Source: Curvibacter sp. AEP1-3
Lineage (GTDB): Bacteria > Pseudomonadota > Gammaproteobacteria > Burkholderiales > Burkholderiaceae_C
DNA length: 64,000 bases
Reading direction: 5' to 3'
Assembly (NCBI RefSeq): GCF_002163715.1
Contig: NZ_CP015698.1
Location: 124,001 to 188,000, forward strand
In this document: in pieces, positions 27,251-37,335 of the stretch
Layout of the letters: each line of letters starts with the position of its first letter
Numbering within the stretch: the stretch's first letter is position 1
Notes under the pieces: generated by a model
Databases searched by the model: none
Told to the model about the DNA's origin: nothing
What the model saw: only the letters and a program-made list of their open reading frames with translations
Translations under genes and position numbers: made by a program

Positions 27251-28414
27251 TCAGTTCACGGATTCACGCACGATGACCCAGCGGTCACCGGCCTTGACCA
27301 GATCCAGGGATTTGCGGCTGGACACCGCCAATTCGTTGGCCTTGTAATCCTGACGGAACTTGGCTGTCGCTTTGTTCCCGTTTACGCTGATGTTCAGGTT
27401 TTCCAGCTTCACGCTGATTTTGGACTTGCTGGTGATTCGCTGGCGGCGCTCGTCTTCCCAGGCAGCGCGGCTGGTACCGGATGGTGTAGCGAAGTCTTTG
27501 CCGTACGCAGCAAGATAGCCCTTTACATCACGTGCAGCCCAAGCTTTGGCCCAATTCCGGACCGCACTTTCCACGTCCTTCTGTGCGTTTGCATTGCTGT
27601 TGGATTCCGCCGGAGCTGGTTTGGCCGGTGCTGGCGCTGCAGGTGCAGCCGCGGGTGCGGGAGTGGATGAGGCAACAGGAGCCGGTGCCGCTGCTGGTAC
27701 GGCCGCTGGCGCAGCCGCCGCTGGTTTGTTGTTGGTCACTGTCGCCGGCAAGGTGGGAGGAGCCTTGGCGACCGGGGTATCCGGCAGAGAAGGGGCCGGT
27801 TTGGTCACAGCTGGCGCAGAAGGTACGTTGCCGGTGGCAGCTGGCGTAGCAGGCAAAGTTGCCGCGGTTGTGGGACGCTGTCCTTTAGCTGCCGCGGGAT
27901 TGAAGAGCTCGCGGATCAGGGCCAATTTCGGGGCGACCGCAGCGTTGCTGCTGTCTAGTTGCAATGCTTTGCCATAGGCTTGGCTGGCCAGCTTGGCGTA
28001 CACGTCACCTAGGTTTTCATGGGCGGTGGTGTAGCTGGGGTTGGTGCGGATAGCCATTTCCAAGGCCGTGCGTGCTTTGTCGTACTGACTCTGGCCCGCG
28101 TACAGCACTGCCAAATTGTTGTAGGGCTCAGGGAGCTCAGGGTAGTCTTCAGTCAGGCGGGTGAATGTTGCAATCGCCTCAGATGTTTTGCCCGAATCGC
28201 GCTGGATGACGCCTTTGAGGAAGCGCATCTGGGGATCCCTCGGCTTTGCGACCAAAAACTGGTCCACCTTGATCATGGCTTCCGGCAATTTCCCGTTGCG
28301 GACCAGTTGCGCTACGTCGGAGTAGTCATCGGCGTGTGCAACTCCAAAAGAGAGTGTGGCAGCCAGTGCGATCCAACGGATTGCGGTAAAAACCTTGGTG
28401 GGGGCTTGCTTCAT
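27251..28414 (-). CDS. Exported TPR protein with C-terminal NTF2-like domain
   Basis: A 387-residue protein. A signal peptide (WIALAATLSFGVAHAD) is followed by tetratricopeptide repeats (~30-165, e.g. PEPYNNLAVLYAGQSQYDKARTA), a long Ala/Pro linker (~175-285) and an NTF2-like domain (VRNWAKAWAARDVKGYLAAYGKDF ... DRWVIVRESVN). The final domain resembles that of the adjacent L,D-transpeptidase, and the genes are 28 bp apart, so the protein probably works with it in envelope maintenance; this is inference. It is divergent from cysS. Confidence 0.85.
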   Translation of the reverse strand: MKQAPTKVFTAIRWIALAATLSFGVAHADDYSDVAQLVRNGKLPEAMIKVDQFLVAKPRDPQMRFLKGVIQRDSGKTSEAIATFTRLTEDYPELPEPYNNLAVLYAGQSQYDKARTALEMAIRTNPSYTTAHENLGDVYAKLASQAYGKALQLDSSNAAVAPKLALIRELFNPAAAKGQRPTTAATLPATPAATGNVPSAPAVTKPAPSLPDTPVAKAPPTLPATVTNNKPAAAAPAAVPAAAPAPVASSTPAPAAAPAAPAPAKPAPAESNSNANAQKDVESAVRNWAKAWAARDVKGYLAAYGKDFATPSGTSRAAWEDERRQRITSKSKISVKLENLNISVNGNKATAKFRQDYKANELAVSSRKSLDLVKAGDRWVIVRESVN

Positions 28415-28597
28415 ATTGCCTTTGAATTCTTGCGCTGGGAGAAGCCCTCGTCGTGGGGCTTTATACTGCGCTGCATTGTAGCTGAGGGGTTTGCGTCCCG
28501 CCCCGCGGCAACCCCCGTTTAGATTCCTAACGAGCCCCTATATGACCCTTGGTGTTGTAGCGGGCTCGCTGTTTTTGTGTTCAGGTCTTTGAAGCCC

Positions 28598-29973
<1,376 letters not shown>

Positions 29974-29974
<1 letters not shown>

Positions 29975-30627
29975 TGGCCGTTGCCCCCACAGCCGCGGCT
30001 GACGTGGTTACTACGCCCTATTTCTGGGAAGAAGCCTGTAAGCACCTGATGAAGAAAGACCGGGTGATGAAGCGCTTGATCCCCCAGTTCGGGGACGCGT
30101 GTTTGCAGACCCGCGGTGATGCATTCGTGACTTTGGCACGCAGCATCATCGGGCAGCAGATTTCCGTCAAGGCGGCCCAAACCGTGTGGGATCGATTCGC
30201 CGTCTTGCCCAAAAAGCTGACACCGGCCAACGTGCTTAAGCTAAAAGTGGACGACATGCGCGCCGCCGGTTTGAGTGCCCGCAAGGTGGAGTATCTGGTG
30301 GATTTGGCCTTGCATTTCGACAACGGAGCCTTGCACGTTAAAGACTGGGACAGCATGGAAGATGAGGAAATCATCGCCGAGCTGGTGTCCATTCGCGGTA
30401 TCGGCCGCTGGACGGCGGAGATGTTTTTGATCTTCCATTTGATGCGTCCGAACGTGCTGCCGTTGGATGACGACGGTTTGATCACCGGCATCAGCCAAAA
30501 CTATTTTTCGGGCGATGTGGTGAGCCGCAGCGATGCGCGCGAGGTTGCCGCCGCCTGGGCGCCATATTGCAGCGTTGCAACTTGGTATATTTGGCGGTCT
30601 CTCGACCCGCTACCGGTCGCGTACTAA
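29974..30627 (+). CDS. DNA-3-methyladenine glycosylase II family (AlkA-like)
   Basis: A 217-residue HhH-GPD glycosylase. The helix-hairpin-helix [20 protein letters not shown] and the catalytic aspartate segment LPLDDDGL are present; [16 protein letters not shown] is typical of this short AlkA/Mag group. It removes alkylated bases such as 3-methyladenine. ATG 29974 overlaps the cysS stop by one base, with GGGAGG about 10 nt upstream. No [4Fe-4S] cysteines are seen, in line with AlkA rather than Nth. Confidence 0.9.
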
Positions 30628-30674
30628 CGGGTGCCGGCACAGGCTGTGCCAGTACCGCAAGAAGGAGAAAAACG

Positions 30675-31652
30675 TTGGCAAAAAAGACTTTCCTCGATTT
30701 CGAGCAGCCCATTGCGGAGCTTGAAGGCAAGATTGAAGAATTGCGCTACGTCCAGAATGAATCGGCAGTGGATATCTCTGCGGAGATTGATCAGCTGAGC
30801 AAGAAGAGCCAGCAACTCACCAAAGACATTTACAGTGACCTGACCCCTTGGCAGATCACCAAAATCGCTCGTCACGCTGAGCGCCCCTACACCCTCGACT
30901 ACGTTAGCGAAATCTTTACCCATTTCGTCGAACTGCACGGCGACCGCCACTTTGCGGACGATTTGAGTGTCGTGGGCGGCTTGGCCCGTTTCAATGGCAC
31001 TCCTTGCATGGTCATCGGCCAACAAAAAGGCCGTGACACCAAAGAGCGCGGTCTGCGCAACTTCGGCATGAGCAAGCCCGAGGGCTACCGCAAGGCCCTG
31101 CGCTTGATGAAGCTGGCCGAAAAGTTCAAATTGCCGGTGTTCACCTTCGTGGATACTCCTGGTGCGTACCCCGGCATTGACGCCGAAGAGCGCGGTCAGT
31201 CAGAAGCTATTGGCCGCAACATTTTTGAGATGGCACAGCTGGAAGTACCCATCATCACTACCATCATCGGCGAAGGTGGTTCCGGTGGCGCATTGGCGAT
31301 TTCGGTGGCCGATCAGGTCATCATGTTGCAGTACTCGGTCTACTCGGTGATCAGCCCGGAAGGCTGCGCTTCTATTCTCTGGAAAACCTCCGACAAAGCG
31401 CAGGAAGCTGCCGATGCATTGGGCATCACCGCCCACCGTTTGAAAGCTTTGGGGCTGGTCGACAAGATCGTGAACGAGCCGGTAGGTGGCGCACATCGCG
31501 ACACCAAGCAAGCTGCTGCCTTCCTCAAGCGTGCGTTGTCGGATGCTTATCGCCAGATTAGCGATCTCAAAGTCAAAGAATTGGTCGATCGTCGCTATGA
31601 GCGTTTACAGAGTTACGGCCGCTTTACTGATACCAAGGCTGCCGGGAAGTAA
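30675..31652 (+). CDS. accA: Acetyl-CoA carboxylase carboxyltransferase subunit alpha
   Basis: A 325-residue protein of the carboxyltransferase family that, with AccD, transfers carboxyl from biotin to acetyl-Co[21 protein letters not shown] is the family N-terminus; [13 protein letters not shown] and [11 protein letters not shown] form the CoA/biotin oxyanion region. The start is TTG 30675, decided by a strong GAAGGAG 7-8 nt upstream and the N-terminal match. It is followed by tilS after 17 bp. Confidence 0.97.
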   Translation: MAKKTFLDFEQPIAELEGKIEELRYVQNESAVDISAEIDQLSKKSQQLTKDIYSDLTPWQITKIARHAERPYTLDYVSEIFTHFVELHGDRHFADDLSVVGGLARFNGTPCMVIGQQKGRDTKERGLRNFGMSKPEGYRKALRLMKLAEKFKLPVFTFVDTPGAYPGIDAEERGQSEAIGRNIFEMAQLEVPIITTIIGEGGSGGALAISVADQVIMLQYSVYSVISPEGCASILWKTSDKAQEAADALGITAHRLKALGLVDKIVNEPVGGAHRDTKQAAAFLKRALSDAYRQISDLKVKELVDRRYERLQSYGRFTDTKAAGK

Positions 31653-31669
31653 ATGCCAGACCGTGTTGC

Positions 31670-32650
31670 ATGACACAGTCATTTGACCAAGCGATGCGGG
31701 CCTTTGAGCCCGCTTTGCCTTTGGGGGTGGCCTACAGCGGTGGCGCGGATTCGTCGGCCTTGCTGGTGGCTTGTGCCCGGCAATGGCCGGGGCAGGTGGT
31801 GGCCATTCACGTCAATCATGGGCTGCAAGCGGCGGCTGCTGACTTTGAAGCCCATTGCCGAAGCGTGTGCAGTCGTCTCGGTATTCCGCTGCATGTGGAG
31901 GCAGTGCATGCCCATGCAGTTCCCGGGCAAAGCCCGGAAGATGCTGCCCGCATTGCACGATATAAGGCTTTTGATGCTCTGGCGCAGATGGAATGTGCGG
32001 GAGTAGCTATTAAATCTATAGCAATTGCCCAACATGCTGATGATCAGGTAGAAACAGTGTTGCTGGCTCTTGGCAGAGGCGCAGGCCTGGCTGGTCTTAG
32101 CGGCATGCCTGCTCAATGGCAGCGCGGCAATGTCCATTTCTTTCGTCCATTGCTACAGGTCGCCGGTGACGCGCTCAAACGATGGCTGGTAGCCAACAAT
32201 GAGCCCTGGGTCTCGGACCCCACTAACGCTGACCATCGCTATACCCGCAACCATATCCGCTCTGAGTTGTTGCCCGCATTGCAGCGGGTTTTTCCACAGT
32301 TTCTGGAGACTTTTGCCCGGAGTGCCCGCCACGCTGCGGAGGCGGAAGCTCTTTTGGCTGAAATGGCCGATGAGGATTGGCGGGCGGTGGAGCGTGAGGC
32401 GACCGGTCGGCCTGACATTCGCAGTCTGCAAGCGCTCTCGCCTGCGCGGCAGTCGAATGTACTGCGGCGCTGGCTGAAACTCGGGCATGGTGTGATTCCC
32501 CAAGCTTCCCAGTTGTTGGAGTTGCGTAAGCAGGTGCAAGCGTGCAAAACGCGGGGTCACCGCATTCACCTCAAAGTGGGAAATGGATTCGTGACGCGGC
32601 GAGGCGCTACGCTCGAATGGCAAGTGGCTTCATTTCATTCCGGACAATAA
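31670..32650 (+). CDS. tilS: tRNA(Ile)-lysidine synthetase
   Basis: A 326-residue N-type ATP-pyrophosphatase that converts the wobble C of tRNA-Ile(CAU) to lysidine. The PP-loop is AYSGGADSSALL; HVNHGLQ, AQHADDQVETVLLAL and RNHIRSELLP are conserved. It is shorter than E. coli TilS (432 aa), lacking most of the C-terminal domain. A reverse copy of the dispersed repeat (31969-32023) encodes residues ~100-118, just before AQHADDQ, making this loop several residues longer than in E. coli as I remember it. Confidence 0.95.
   Translation: MTQSFDQAMRAFEPALPLGVAYSGGADSSALLVACARQWPGQVVAIHVNHGLQAAAADFEAHCRSVCSRLGIPLHVEAVHAHAVPGQSPEDAARIARYKAFDALAQMECAGVAIKSIAIAQHADDQVETVLLALGRGAGLAGLSGMPAQWQRGNVHFFRPLLQVAGDALKRWLVANNEPWVSDPTNADHRYTRNHIRSELLPALQRVFPQFLETFARSARHAAEAEALLAEMADEDWRAVEREATGRPDIRSLQALSPARQSNVLRRWLKLGHGVIPQASQLLELRKQVQACKTRGHRIHLKVGNGFVTRRGATLEWQVASFHSGQ
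31969..32023 (-). repeat. Copy E of the dispersed repeat, inside tilS
   Basis: On the minus strand: TGCTATAGATTTAATAGCTA, CTCCCGCACATTCCATCT, GCGCCAGAGCATCAAAA. It has the TGCTAT..ATAGC inverted repeat and the ACATTCCAT block of other copies. It is translated antisense as roughly FDALAQMECAGVAIKSIA. Confidence 0.85.
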
Positions 32651-32755
32651 AGACCATTGCAGACATCGAACTGGGGGGAACTTGCCGTGAAGGCATGGCT
32701 TTCAGCCCTGAGTTTAAAAAAACGGGTCTGAGTCGTGAGATAATATCCCCTGTCA

Positions 32756-32848
32756 GGAAACGTGACCGAGTGGCCGAAGGTGCTCCCCTGCTAAGGGAGT
32801 ATGGGGTGTAGAGCCTCATCGAGGGTTCGAATCCCTCCGTTTCCGCCA
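32756..32848 (+). tRNA. tRNA-Ser (anticodon GCT)
   Basis: A class II tRNA with a long variable arm. The acceptor stem pairs GGAAACG with CGTTTCC; the anticodon stem CTCCC/GGGAG holds loop CTGCTAA with anticodon GCT; the T-arm is GAGGGTTCGAATCCCTC; CCA is encoded at 32846-32848. A GATAAT at 32739-32744 could be its -10 element, without a clear -35. Confidence 0.97.
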
Positions 32849-32854
32849 AGTCAG

Positions 32855-32886
32855 AGCCCCATGCAGTTCGCTGCTTGGGGCTTTTT
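32855..32886 (+). terminator. Terminator after tRNA-Ser
   Basis: AGCCCC (32855-32860) pairs with GGGGCT (32877-32882) around an inner GCAG-TTCG-CTGC hairpin, followed by a T run. It starts 7 bp after the tRNA. Confidence 0.8.
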
Positions 32887-32914
32887 CTTTGCCTGCATTC
32901 AGGGGCTTATCGCC

Positions 32915-32949
32915 CAAAAAAAAGCCCGACTGGTATCGGGCTTTTTTTT
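32915..32949 (-). terminator. Bidirectional terminator after the glutaredoxin-like gene
   Basis: A-run, GCCCGA, 6-nt loop, TCGGGC, T-run: symmetrical, so it can terminate both the leftward gene ending at 32962 and any rightward read-through from the tRNA. Confidence 0.85.
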
Positions 32950-32961
32950 GCAATTTTTCGC

Positions 32962-33597
32962 CTAGAACGTAATACCGGCCGGATTGGACGGTGATGGCGC
33001 CGACGGGGCTGGTGGTGGTGCAACTTCAGCAGGCTTGGCCACAGGTTCCGCTTTGGGGGGCGTGGCTTTCTGCACGGCGACCAACGGCGTGGCTGCCGGG
33101 TAACGGTAGGACTTGGGCAGCATCGGGTTCTTGGGGTAGCCAGCGGCATCCAGGTACTGGGTCCACTCTGTATCGGAGAAACCTTTGAGTTTTTGTGCGC
33201 CTATGGTGGCATAAGGCAAGGTGGACTCGCCAGAGAGGCGTTGCAGGGCCTCGCTGTCCTCTGCGGTTGCAATTGTCTTTTCGCTAAAGGGCACACCGCG
33301 GGATTTCAGCAACGTGCGTGCTGAGTCGCACGGGGCGCACTGGGCCGATGTGTACAAGGTGAACGGGTATTTGGAGACGACCTGCCGCAATTCAAATGGC
33401 AGATCTGCACCTGTGGCATTGCCACCCGGTGTGACCGGCGTTGCAGTGCCGGCTGCGCTTTGGGCCGCGGTAGGAGGTTTGTCGGAAAACGTGACTTTTC
33501 CATCCGGCCCTACGATTTTATAAACGCCTTGAGCCTGCGTGACACCTGCCATCACCAGCAGTGCCAAGCCCAGTGCCATTGAAGTGCGTGAAGCCAT
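32962..33597 (-). CDS. Exported DUF4124 / glutaredoxin-domain protein
   Basis: A 211-residue protein. A signal peptide (MALGLALLVMAGVTQAQ) precedes a DUF4124 segment (GVYKIVGPDGKVTFSDKPP), then a glutaredoxin fold with CxxC (FTLYTSAQCAPCDSARTLLKSRGVPF) and the cis-Pro region STLPYATIG. The C-terminal ~45 residues are Pro/Ala-rich. A periplasmic thiol-redox role is likely but the partner is unknown. ATG 33597 has AGGA 8 nt upstream. Confidence 0.85.
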   Translation of the reverse strand: MASRTSMALGLALLVMAGVTQAQGVYKIVGPDGKVTFSDKPPTAAQSAAGTATPVTPGGNATGADLPFELRQVVSKYPFTLYTSAQCAPCDSARTLLKSRGVPFSEKTIATAEDSEALQRLSGESTLPYATIGAQKLKGFSDTEWTQYLDAAGYPKNPMLPKSYRYPAATPLVAVQKATPPKAEPVAKPAEVAPPPAPSAPSPSNPAGITF

Positions 33598-33647
33598 GGT
33601 CGTGATCCTTAAGGTTTGAAGCGATGGAGTCGGTTGCATCAGCCCGA

Positions 33648-35705
33648 TTATTGGACAGACATGCCTTGGTGGCGCAATAGAGCGTCCAAGGAGGGTTCAC
33701 GGCCGCGGAAAGCCTTGAAGGACTCCATGGCGGGCCGGCTGCCCCCGGCTTCGAGAATGGCTGTGCGGTAGCGTTTTCCGGTTTCCGGATTTGCGCTGCC
33801 GTCAGCTCCCACGGTCTCTTCAAAGGCCGCGTAGGCATCTGCGCTCAGTACCTCTGCCCACTTGTAGCTGTAATAGCCTGCCGCGTAGCCTCCGGCAAAA
33901 ATGTGGCTGAACGTATGCGCGGTGCGGCTCCAAGCCGGCGATTGCAGCACGGCAACTTCATCCCTCACTTGTTTCAACAGCGGCATGATGTCGTCGCCGG
34001 GCGTGTGCTGGGAGTGCAACAGCATGTCAAACAAAGCAAACTCAATTTGGCGCAGGGTTTGCATGCCGCTCTGGAAGTTCTTGGCGGCCAGCATCTTGTC
34101 GAACAATGCGCGTGGCAAGTGTTCGCCGGTATCCACATGGGCGGTCATGTGCTGGAGCACATTCCACTCCCAGCAGAAGTTTTCCATGAACTGGCTGGGT
34201 AGTTCCACTGCATCCCACTCCACGCCACTGATGCCGGATACATCCCGCTCGTTCACCTGGGTCAGCATGTGGTGCAGGCCGTGGCCGAACTCGTGGAACA
34301 GTGTCGTCACATCATCGTGAGAGAGCAGTGCCGGTTTTTTGAGGCCGTCTACTTCGACGCCGTCGGCAAAGTTGCAGACCAAGTGGGCGACCGGAGTTTG
34401 CAGGGTGCCAGTGTCGGGACGCAGCCATCGGGTGCGCACATCGTCCATCCAGGCGCCACCGCGCTTGCCGCTGCGGGCGGTCGGATCCAGGTAAAACTGT
34501 CCGATCAGGTTGCGGCCTTGAGGGCCGACCCGCTCAATGCGGTAGAACGACACGCCGGGGTTCCAGACCGGTGCGGAGTCCGGGCTGATTTCCACATCGA
34601 ACAGGGTTTCGATGATTTTGAACAGGCCGGCCAACACCTTGGGGGCGGTGAAGTACTGTTTGACCTCTTGCTCGCTGAAGGCGTAACGGGCCTCTTTGAG
34701 CTTTTCGGAGATGTACGGCCAGTCCCATGGCTGCGGGTCGTTGAGCTGCAATTCTTCCTTGGCAAAAGCGCGCAGGTCGGCCACGTCCTTCTCTGCGAAG
34801 GGGCGTGCTTTGCGGGCCAGGTCCCGCAGGAAGCGGATGACGGTGTCAGGAGAGTCTGCCATCTTGGGCACCACCGACAGCGTGGCGAAATCGGGGTAAC
34901 CGAGAAGCTGGGCTTCTTCTTTACGCAGGGCCAGAATGCCGTTGATGACCTCGGTGTTGTCGAATTTACGGAACTCTTCGGCAGCTTCTTGGGATGCGCG
35001 GGTCGCATAGGCCCTGTAGAGCATGCCGCGCAGGGTGCTGCGGGTAGCGAACTGCATTACCGGCAGGTAGCACGGCATTTTGAGCGTGAGTTTGTAGCCT
35101 TCTTTACCCTCAGCTTCTGCAGCGCTGCGGGCAGCTTGCACCACATCGGCAGGTACACCGTCCAATTCAGCCAGAGTGGCGTGGTAGCTGAAGGCGTCCG
35201 TGGCGTCGAGCGTGTTTTCGCTGAATTTTTGCCCCAGTTCAGCCTGCTTTTCCTGGATCTCGGCAAACCGTTCGCGCGCTGCGCCTTGCAGGTCGGCGCC
35301 GCCCAGTACGAAGTTGCGTACGGCATTTTTGTGTGCTTGCAACTGCTCTGCGTTCAGCCGGGCTGTGTCGATGGCTTTGTACTTGGCAAACAGGCGTTCG
35401 TCGGCACCGAGACGGGTCCAGAACTCCGTCACCTTGGGCAGGGCCGCGTTGTACGCGGCACGCAGCTCGGGGCTGTCTGCCACGCTGTTCAAGTGACTTA
35501 CGGCACCCCAAGCTAAACCCAAGCGTTCGGTTGCCACATCCAGCACCGACGCGATGGCCGTCCACTCTGCCGGAAAAGATGCTGCCGTTACTTGCTCCAG
35601 AGCAGCATCGGCTTTGGCAAGGAGTTCGTCTACCGCCGGGCCGACGTCAGCTGGTGTGATGCGGTCGAAAAGAGGGAGCGGGGCGTTTTGGAGCAGTGGA
35701 TTCAT
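33648..35705 (-). CDS. prlC: Oligopeptidase A (M3 metallopeptidase)
   Basis: A 685-residue cytoplasmic zinc peptidase that degrades oligopeptides and cleaved signal peptides. The zinc motif HEFGHGLHHML (HExxH) lies in the C-terminal third, with the downstream Glu in SGVEWDAVELPSQFMENF. Length and the N-terminus NPLLQNAPLPLFDRI match the family. It ends 51 bp upstream of the glutaredoxin-like gene, and folD lies 51 bp upstream of it. Confidence 0.95.
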   Translation of the reverse strand: MNPLLQNAPLPLFDRITPADVGPAVDELLAKADAALEQVTAASFPAEWTAIASVLDVATERLGLAWGAVSHLNSVADSPELRAAYNAALPKVTEFWTRLGADERLFAKYKAIDTARLNAEQLQAHKNAVRNFVLGGADLQGAARERFAEIQEKQAELGQKFSENTLDATDAFSYHATLAELDGVPADVVQAARSAAEAEGKEGYKLTLKMPCYLPVMQFATRSTLRGMLYRAYATRASQEAAEEFRKFDNTEVINGILALRKEEAQLLGYPDFATLSVVPKMADSPDTVIRFLRDLARKARPFAEKDVADLRAFAKEELQLNDPQPWDWPYISEKLKEARYAFSEQEVKQYFTAPKVLAGLFKIIETLFDVEISPDSAPVWNPGVSFYRIERVGPQGRNLIGQFYLDPTARSGKRGGAWMDDVRTRWLRPDTGTLQTPVAHLVCNFADGVEVDGLKKPALLSHDDVTTLFHEFGHGLHHMLTQVNERDVSGISGVEWDAVELPSQFMENFCWEWNVLQHMTAHVDTGEHLPRALFDKMLAAKNFQSGMQTLRQIEFALFDMLLHSQHTPGDDIMPLLKQVRDEVAVLQSPAWSRTAHTFSHIFAGGYAAGYYSYKWAEVLSADAYAAFEETVGADGSANPETGKRYRTAILEAGGSRPAMESFKAFRGREPSLDALLRHQGMSVQ

Positions 35706-35755
35706 GGTGCCGGAGGTGTGCGATTCAGAGCTATGCAGATGCGGGCGAAGCGTGA

Positions 35756-36634
35756 TTAAACAAGGCCACGCGCAGCGGCGTCACGCTCTGCAGATTCCAT
35801 GGTGTTGACCAGCAGCATGGTGATGGTCATGGGGCCCACGCCGCCGGGCACCGGAGTGATGTACCCGGCCACCTGGCTGACGCCAGCGTAGTCCACATCG
35901 CCGCAAAGCTTGCCCTCGTCGTTGCGGTTCATGCCCACATCGATGACCACGGCACCTGGCTTGACCATGTCGGCTGTCAGTACATTGCGCTTGCCCACCG
36001 CCGCCACAATCACATCGGCTTGCAAAGTCATCGCTTTGAGGTCGGATGTTGCGCTGTGGCACATGGTGACCGTGGCGCTTTTTTGCAGCAACATCATGGC
36101 CATGGGTTTGCCCACGATATTGGAGCGGCCGATCACCACGGCATGCTTGCCACGCAAGTCATAACCGATGCTCTCCAGCATCTTCATGCAGCCGTAAGGA
36201 GTGCAGGGCCAGAAACCGGGTTGTCCAACCATCAGCGCGCCGGCGCTGGCGATGTGAAAGCCGTCCACGTCTTTGGTAGGAGCGATGGATTCGATGACCT
36301 TGTTGGCATCAATGTGTGCGGGCAAGGGCAGCTGCACCAAGATGCCATGGATAGACGGGTCGTTGTTGAGTGCCTCTACCCGGGCGAGCAACTCAGCTTC
36401 GGTCATGCTGGCTTCGTACTTCTCCAGCACCGAATGCAAGCCCGCATCGGAGCAAGCCTTCACCTTGTTGCGCACATAGACCTGAGAAGCAGGGTTGTCG
36501 CCAACCAGAACCACAGCCAGACCCGGCGTGAGGCCGCGGGCCTTGAGTGCTTCGGTGCGGCGGGCAACGTCGGAGCGGAGTTGGGCGGCGAGGGCATTGC
36601 CGTCGATGATCTGGGCAGTAGTGGAAGCAGTCAT
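35756..36634 (-). CDS. folD: Methylenetetrahydrofolate dehydrogenase/cyclohydrolase
   Basis: A 292-residue bifunctional enzyme interconverting 5,10-methylene- and 10-formyl-[27 protein letters not shown] (with the catalytic Lys), ILVQLPLP and [18 protein letters not shown] (NADP site) are present. ATG 36634 ([12 protein letters not shown]) matches family starts; the longer upstream frame covers a repeat copy. It belongs to the same one-carbon pathway as glyA. Confidence 0.96.
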   Translation of the reverse strand: MTASTTAQIIDGNALAAQLRSDVARRTEALKARGLTPGLAVVLVGDNPASQVYVRNKVKACSDAGLHSVLEKYEASMTEAELLARVEALNNDPSIHGILVQLPLPAHIDANKVIESIAPTKDVDGFHIASAGALMVGQPGFWPCTPYGCMKMLESIGYDLRGKHAVVIGRSNIVGKPMAMMLLQKSATVTMCHSATSDLKAMTLQADVIVAAVGKRNVLTADMVKPGAVVIDVGMNRNDEGKLCGDVDYAGVSQVAGYITPVPGGVGPMTITMLLVNTMESAERDAAARGLV

Positions 36635-36649
36635 TCTTGATCTTGAAGT

Positions 36650-36704
36650 AAAAACGCCCGCAGCGGAGGCAGAGCGGGCGCGGGTAGCTATAAAGTTTGT
36701 AGCG
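36650..36704 (-). repeat. Copy F of the dispersed repeat (degenerate)
   Basis: On the minus strand: CGCTACAAACTTTATAGCTA, CCCGCGCCCGCTCTGCCT, CCGCTGCGGGCGTTTTT. The first half fits the consensus well; the second half has diverged into a GC-rich hairpin (CCGCTGCGGG with a following T run), which could act as a terminator for the response regulator gene that stops at 36705. Confidence 0.6.
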
Positions 36705-37331
36705 TCAGGTTTTCGGGGCGTTCTGGCCGAGTGCAATTTTCAGCAGGTCGGCCACCGTGTTGGCACTGAGCTTTTCCATGATGTTGGCGCGGTGCGCCTC
36801 CACCGTCTTGATGCTGATGCCCAGGTCATCCGCAATTTGCTTGTTCAGGCGGCCAGCGACGATGCGCTCCAGCACTTGGCTTTCACGCAAGGTCAACTTG
36901 GAGAGCAGGGCGTCACGGTTGACGGCCAACTGGTAGTCGGCAAAGGTGTCCTTGGCGTGGTCGAGCATGCGCTCCACGAGGCTGACCAGTTGGTCTTCCT
37001 TGAAGGGCTTCTGGATGAAATCCATGGCGCCTTTTTTCATGCTGTCCACGGCCATGGGAACGTCGCCGTGACCGGTGATGAAGACGATAGGCAGGGGAGA
37101 CTTGGCTTCGATCAGGCGGGTCTGCAGTTCCAAGCCCGTCATGCCACCCATTCGGATGTCGACGATCAAGCAGGCAACCTCACGCGCGTCATAGCGACTC
37201 AGGAAAGACTCAGCAGAATCAAAACACCGAACCCGGTACCCCTTGCCCTCCAGCAACCATTGCAGCGAATCGCGCACTGCTTCGTCATCGTCTACGACGT
37301 AAACCGTTCCTTTTTTGGGGATCAAGCTCAT
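36705..37331 (-). CDS. FixJ-type response regulator
   Basis: A 208-residue two-component regulator. The receiver has acidic DDD (residues 14-16), phosphorylation Asp58 in CLIVDIRM and Lys in DFIQKPF. The LuxR-type HTH ([43 protein letters not shown]) closes the protein. The kinase gene stops 4 bp upstream, so they form one operon and presumably a cognate pair. The closest named relatives I can think of are FixJ/TtrR/TodT-like. Targets are unknown; the divergent PDH operon is a candidate. Confidence 0.93.
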   Translation of the reverse strand: MSLIPKKGTVYVVDDDEAVRDSLQWLLEGKGYRVRCFDSAESFLSRYDAREVACLIVDIRMGGMTGLELQTRLIEAKSPLPIVFITGHGDVPMAVDSMKKGAMDFIQKPFKEDQLVSLVERMLDHAKDTFADYQLAVNRDALLSKLTLRESQVLERIVAGRLNKQIADDLGISIKTVEAHRANIMEKLSANTVADLLKIALGQNAPKT

Positions 37332-37335
37332 TCAG

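Noticed and set aside
30636..30650. GGCACA/TGTGCC hairpin just before accA
   Set aside because: Six-bp stem without T run directly before a strong ribosome binding site; likely incidental.
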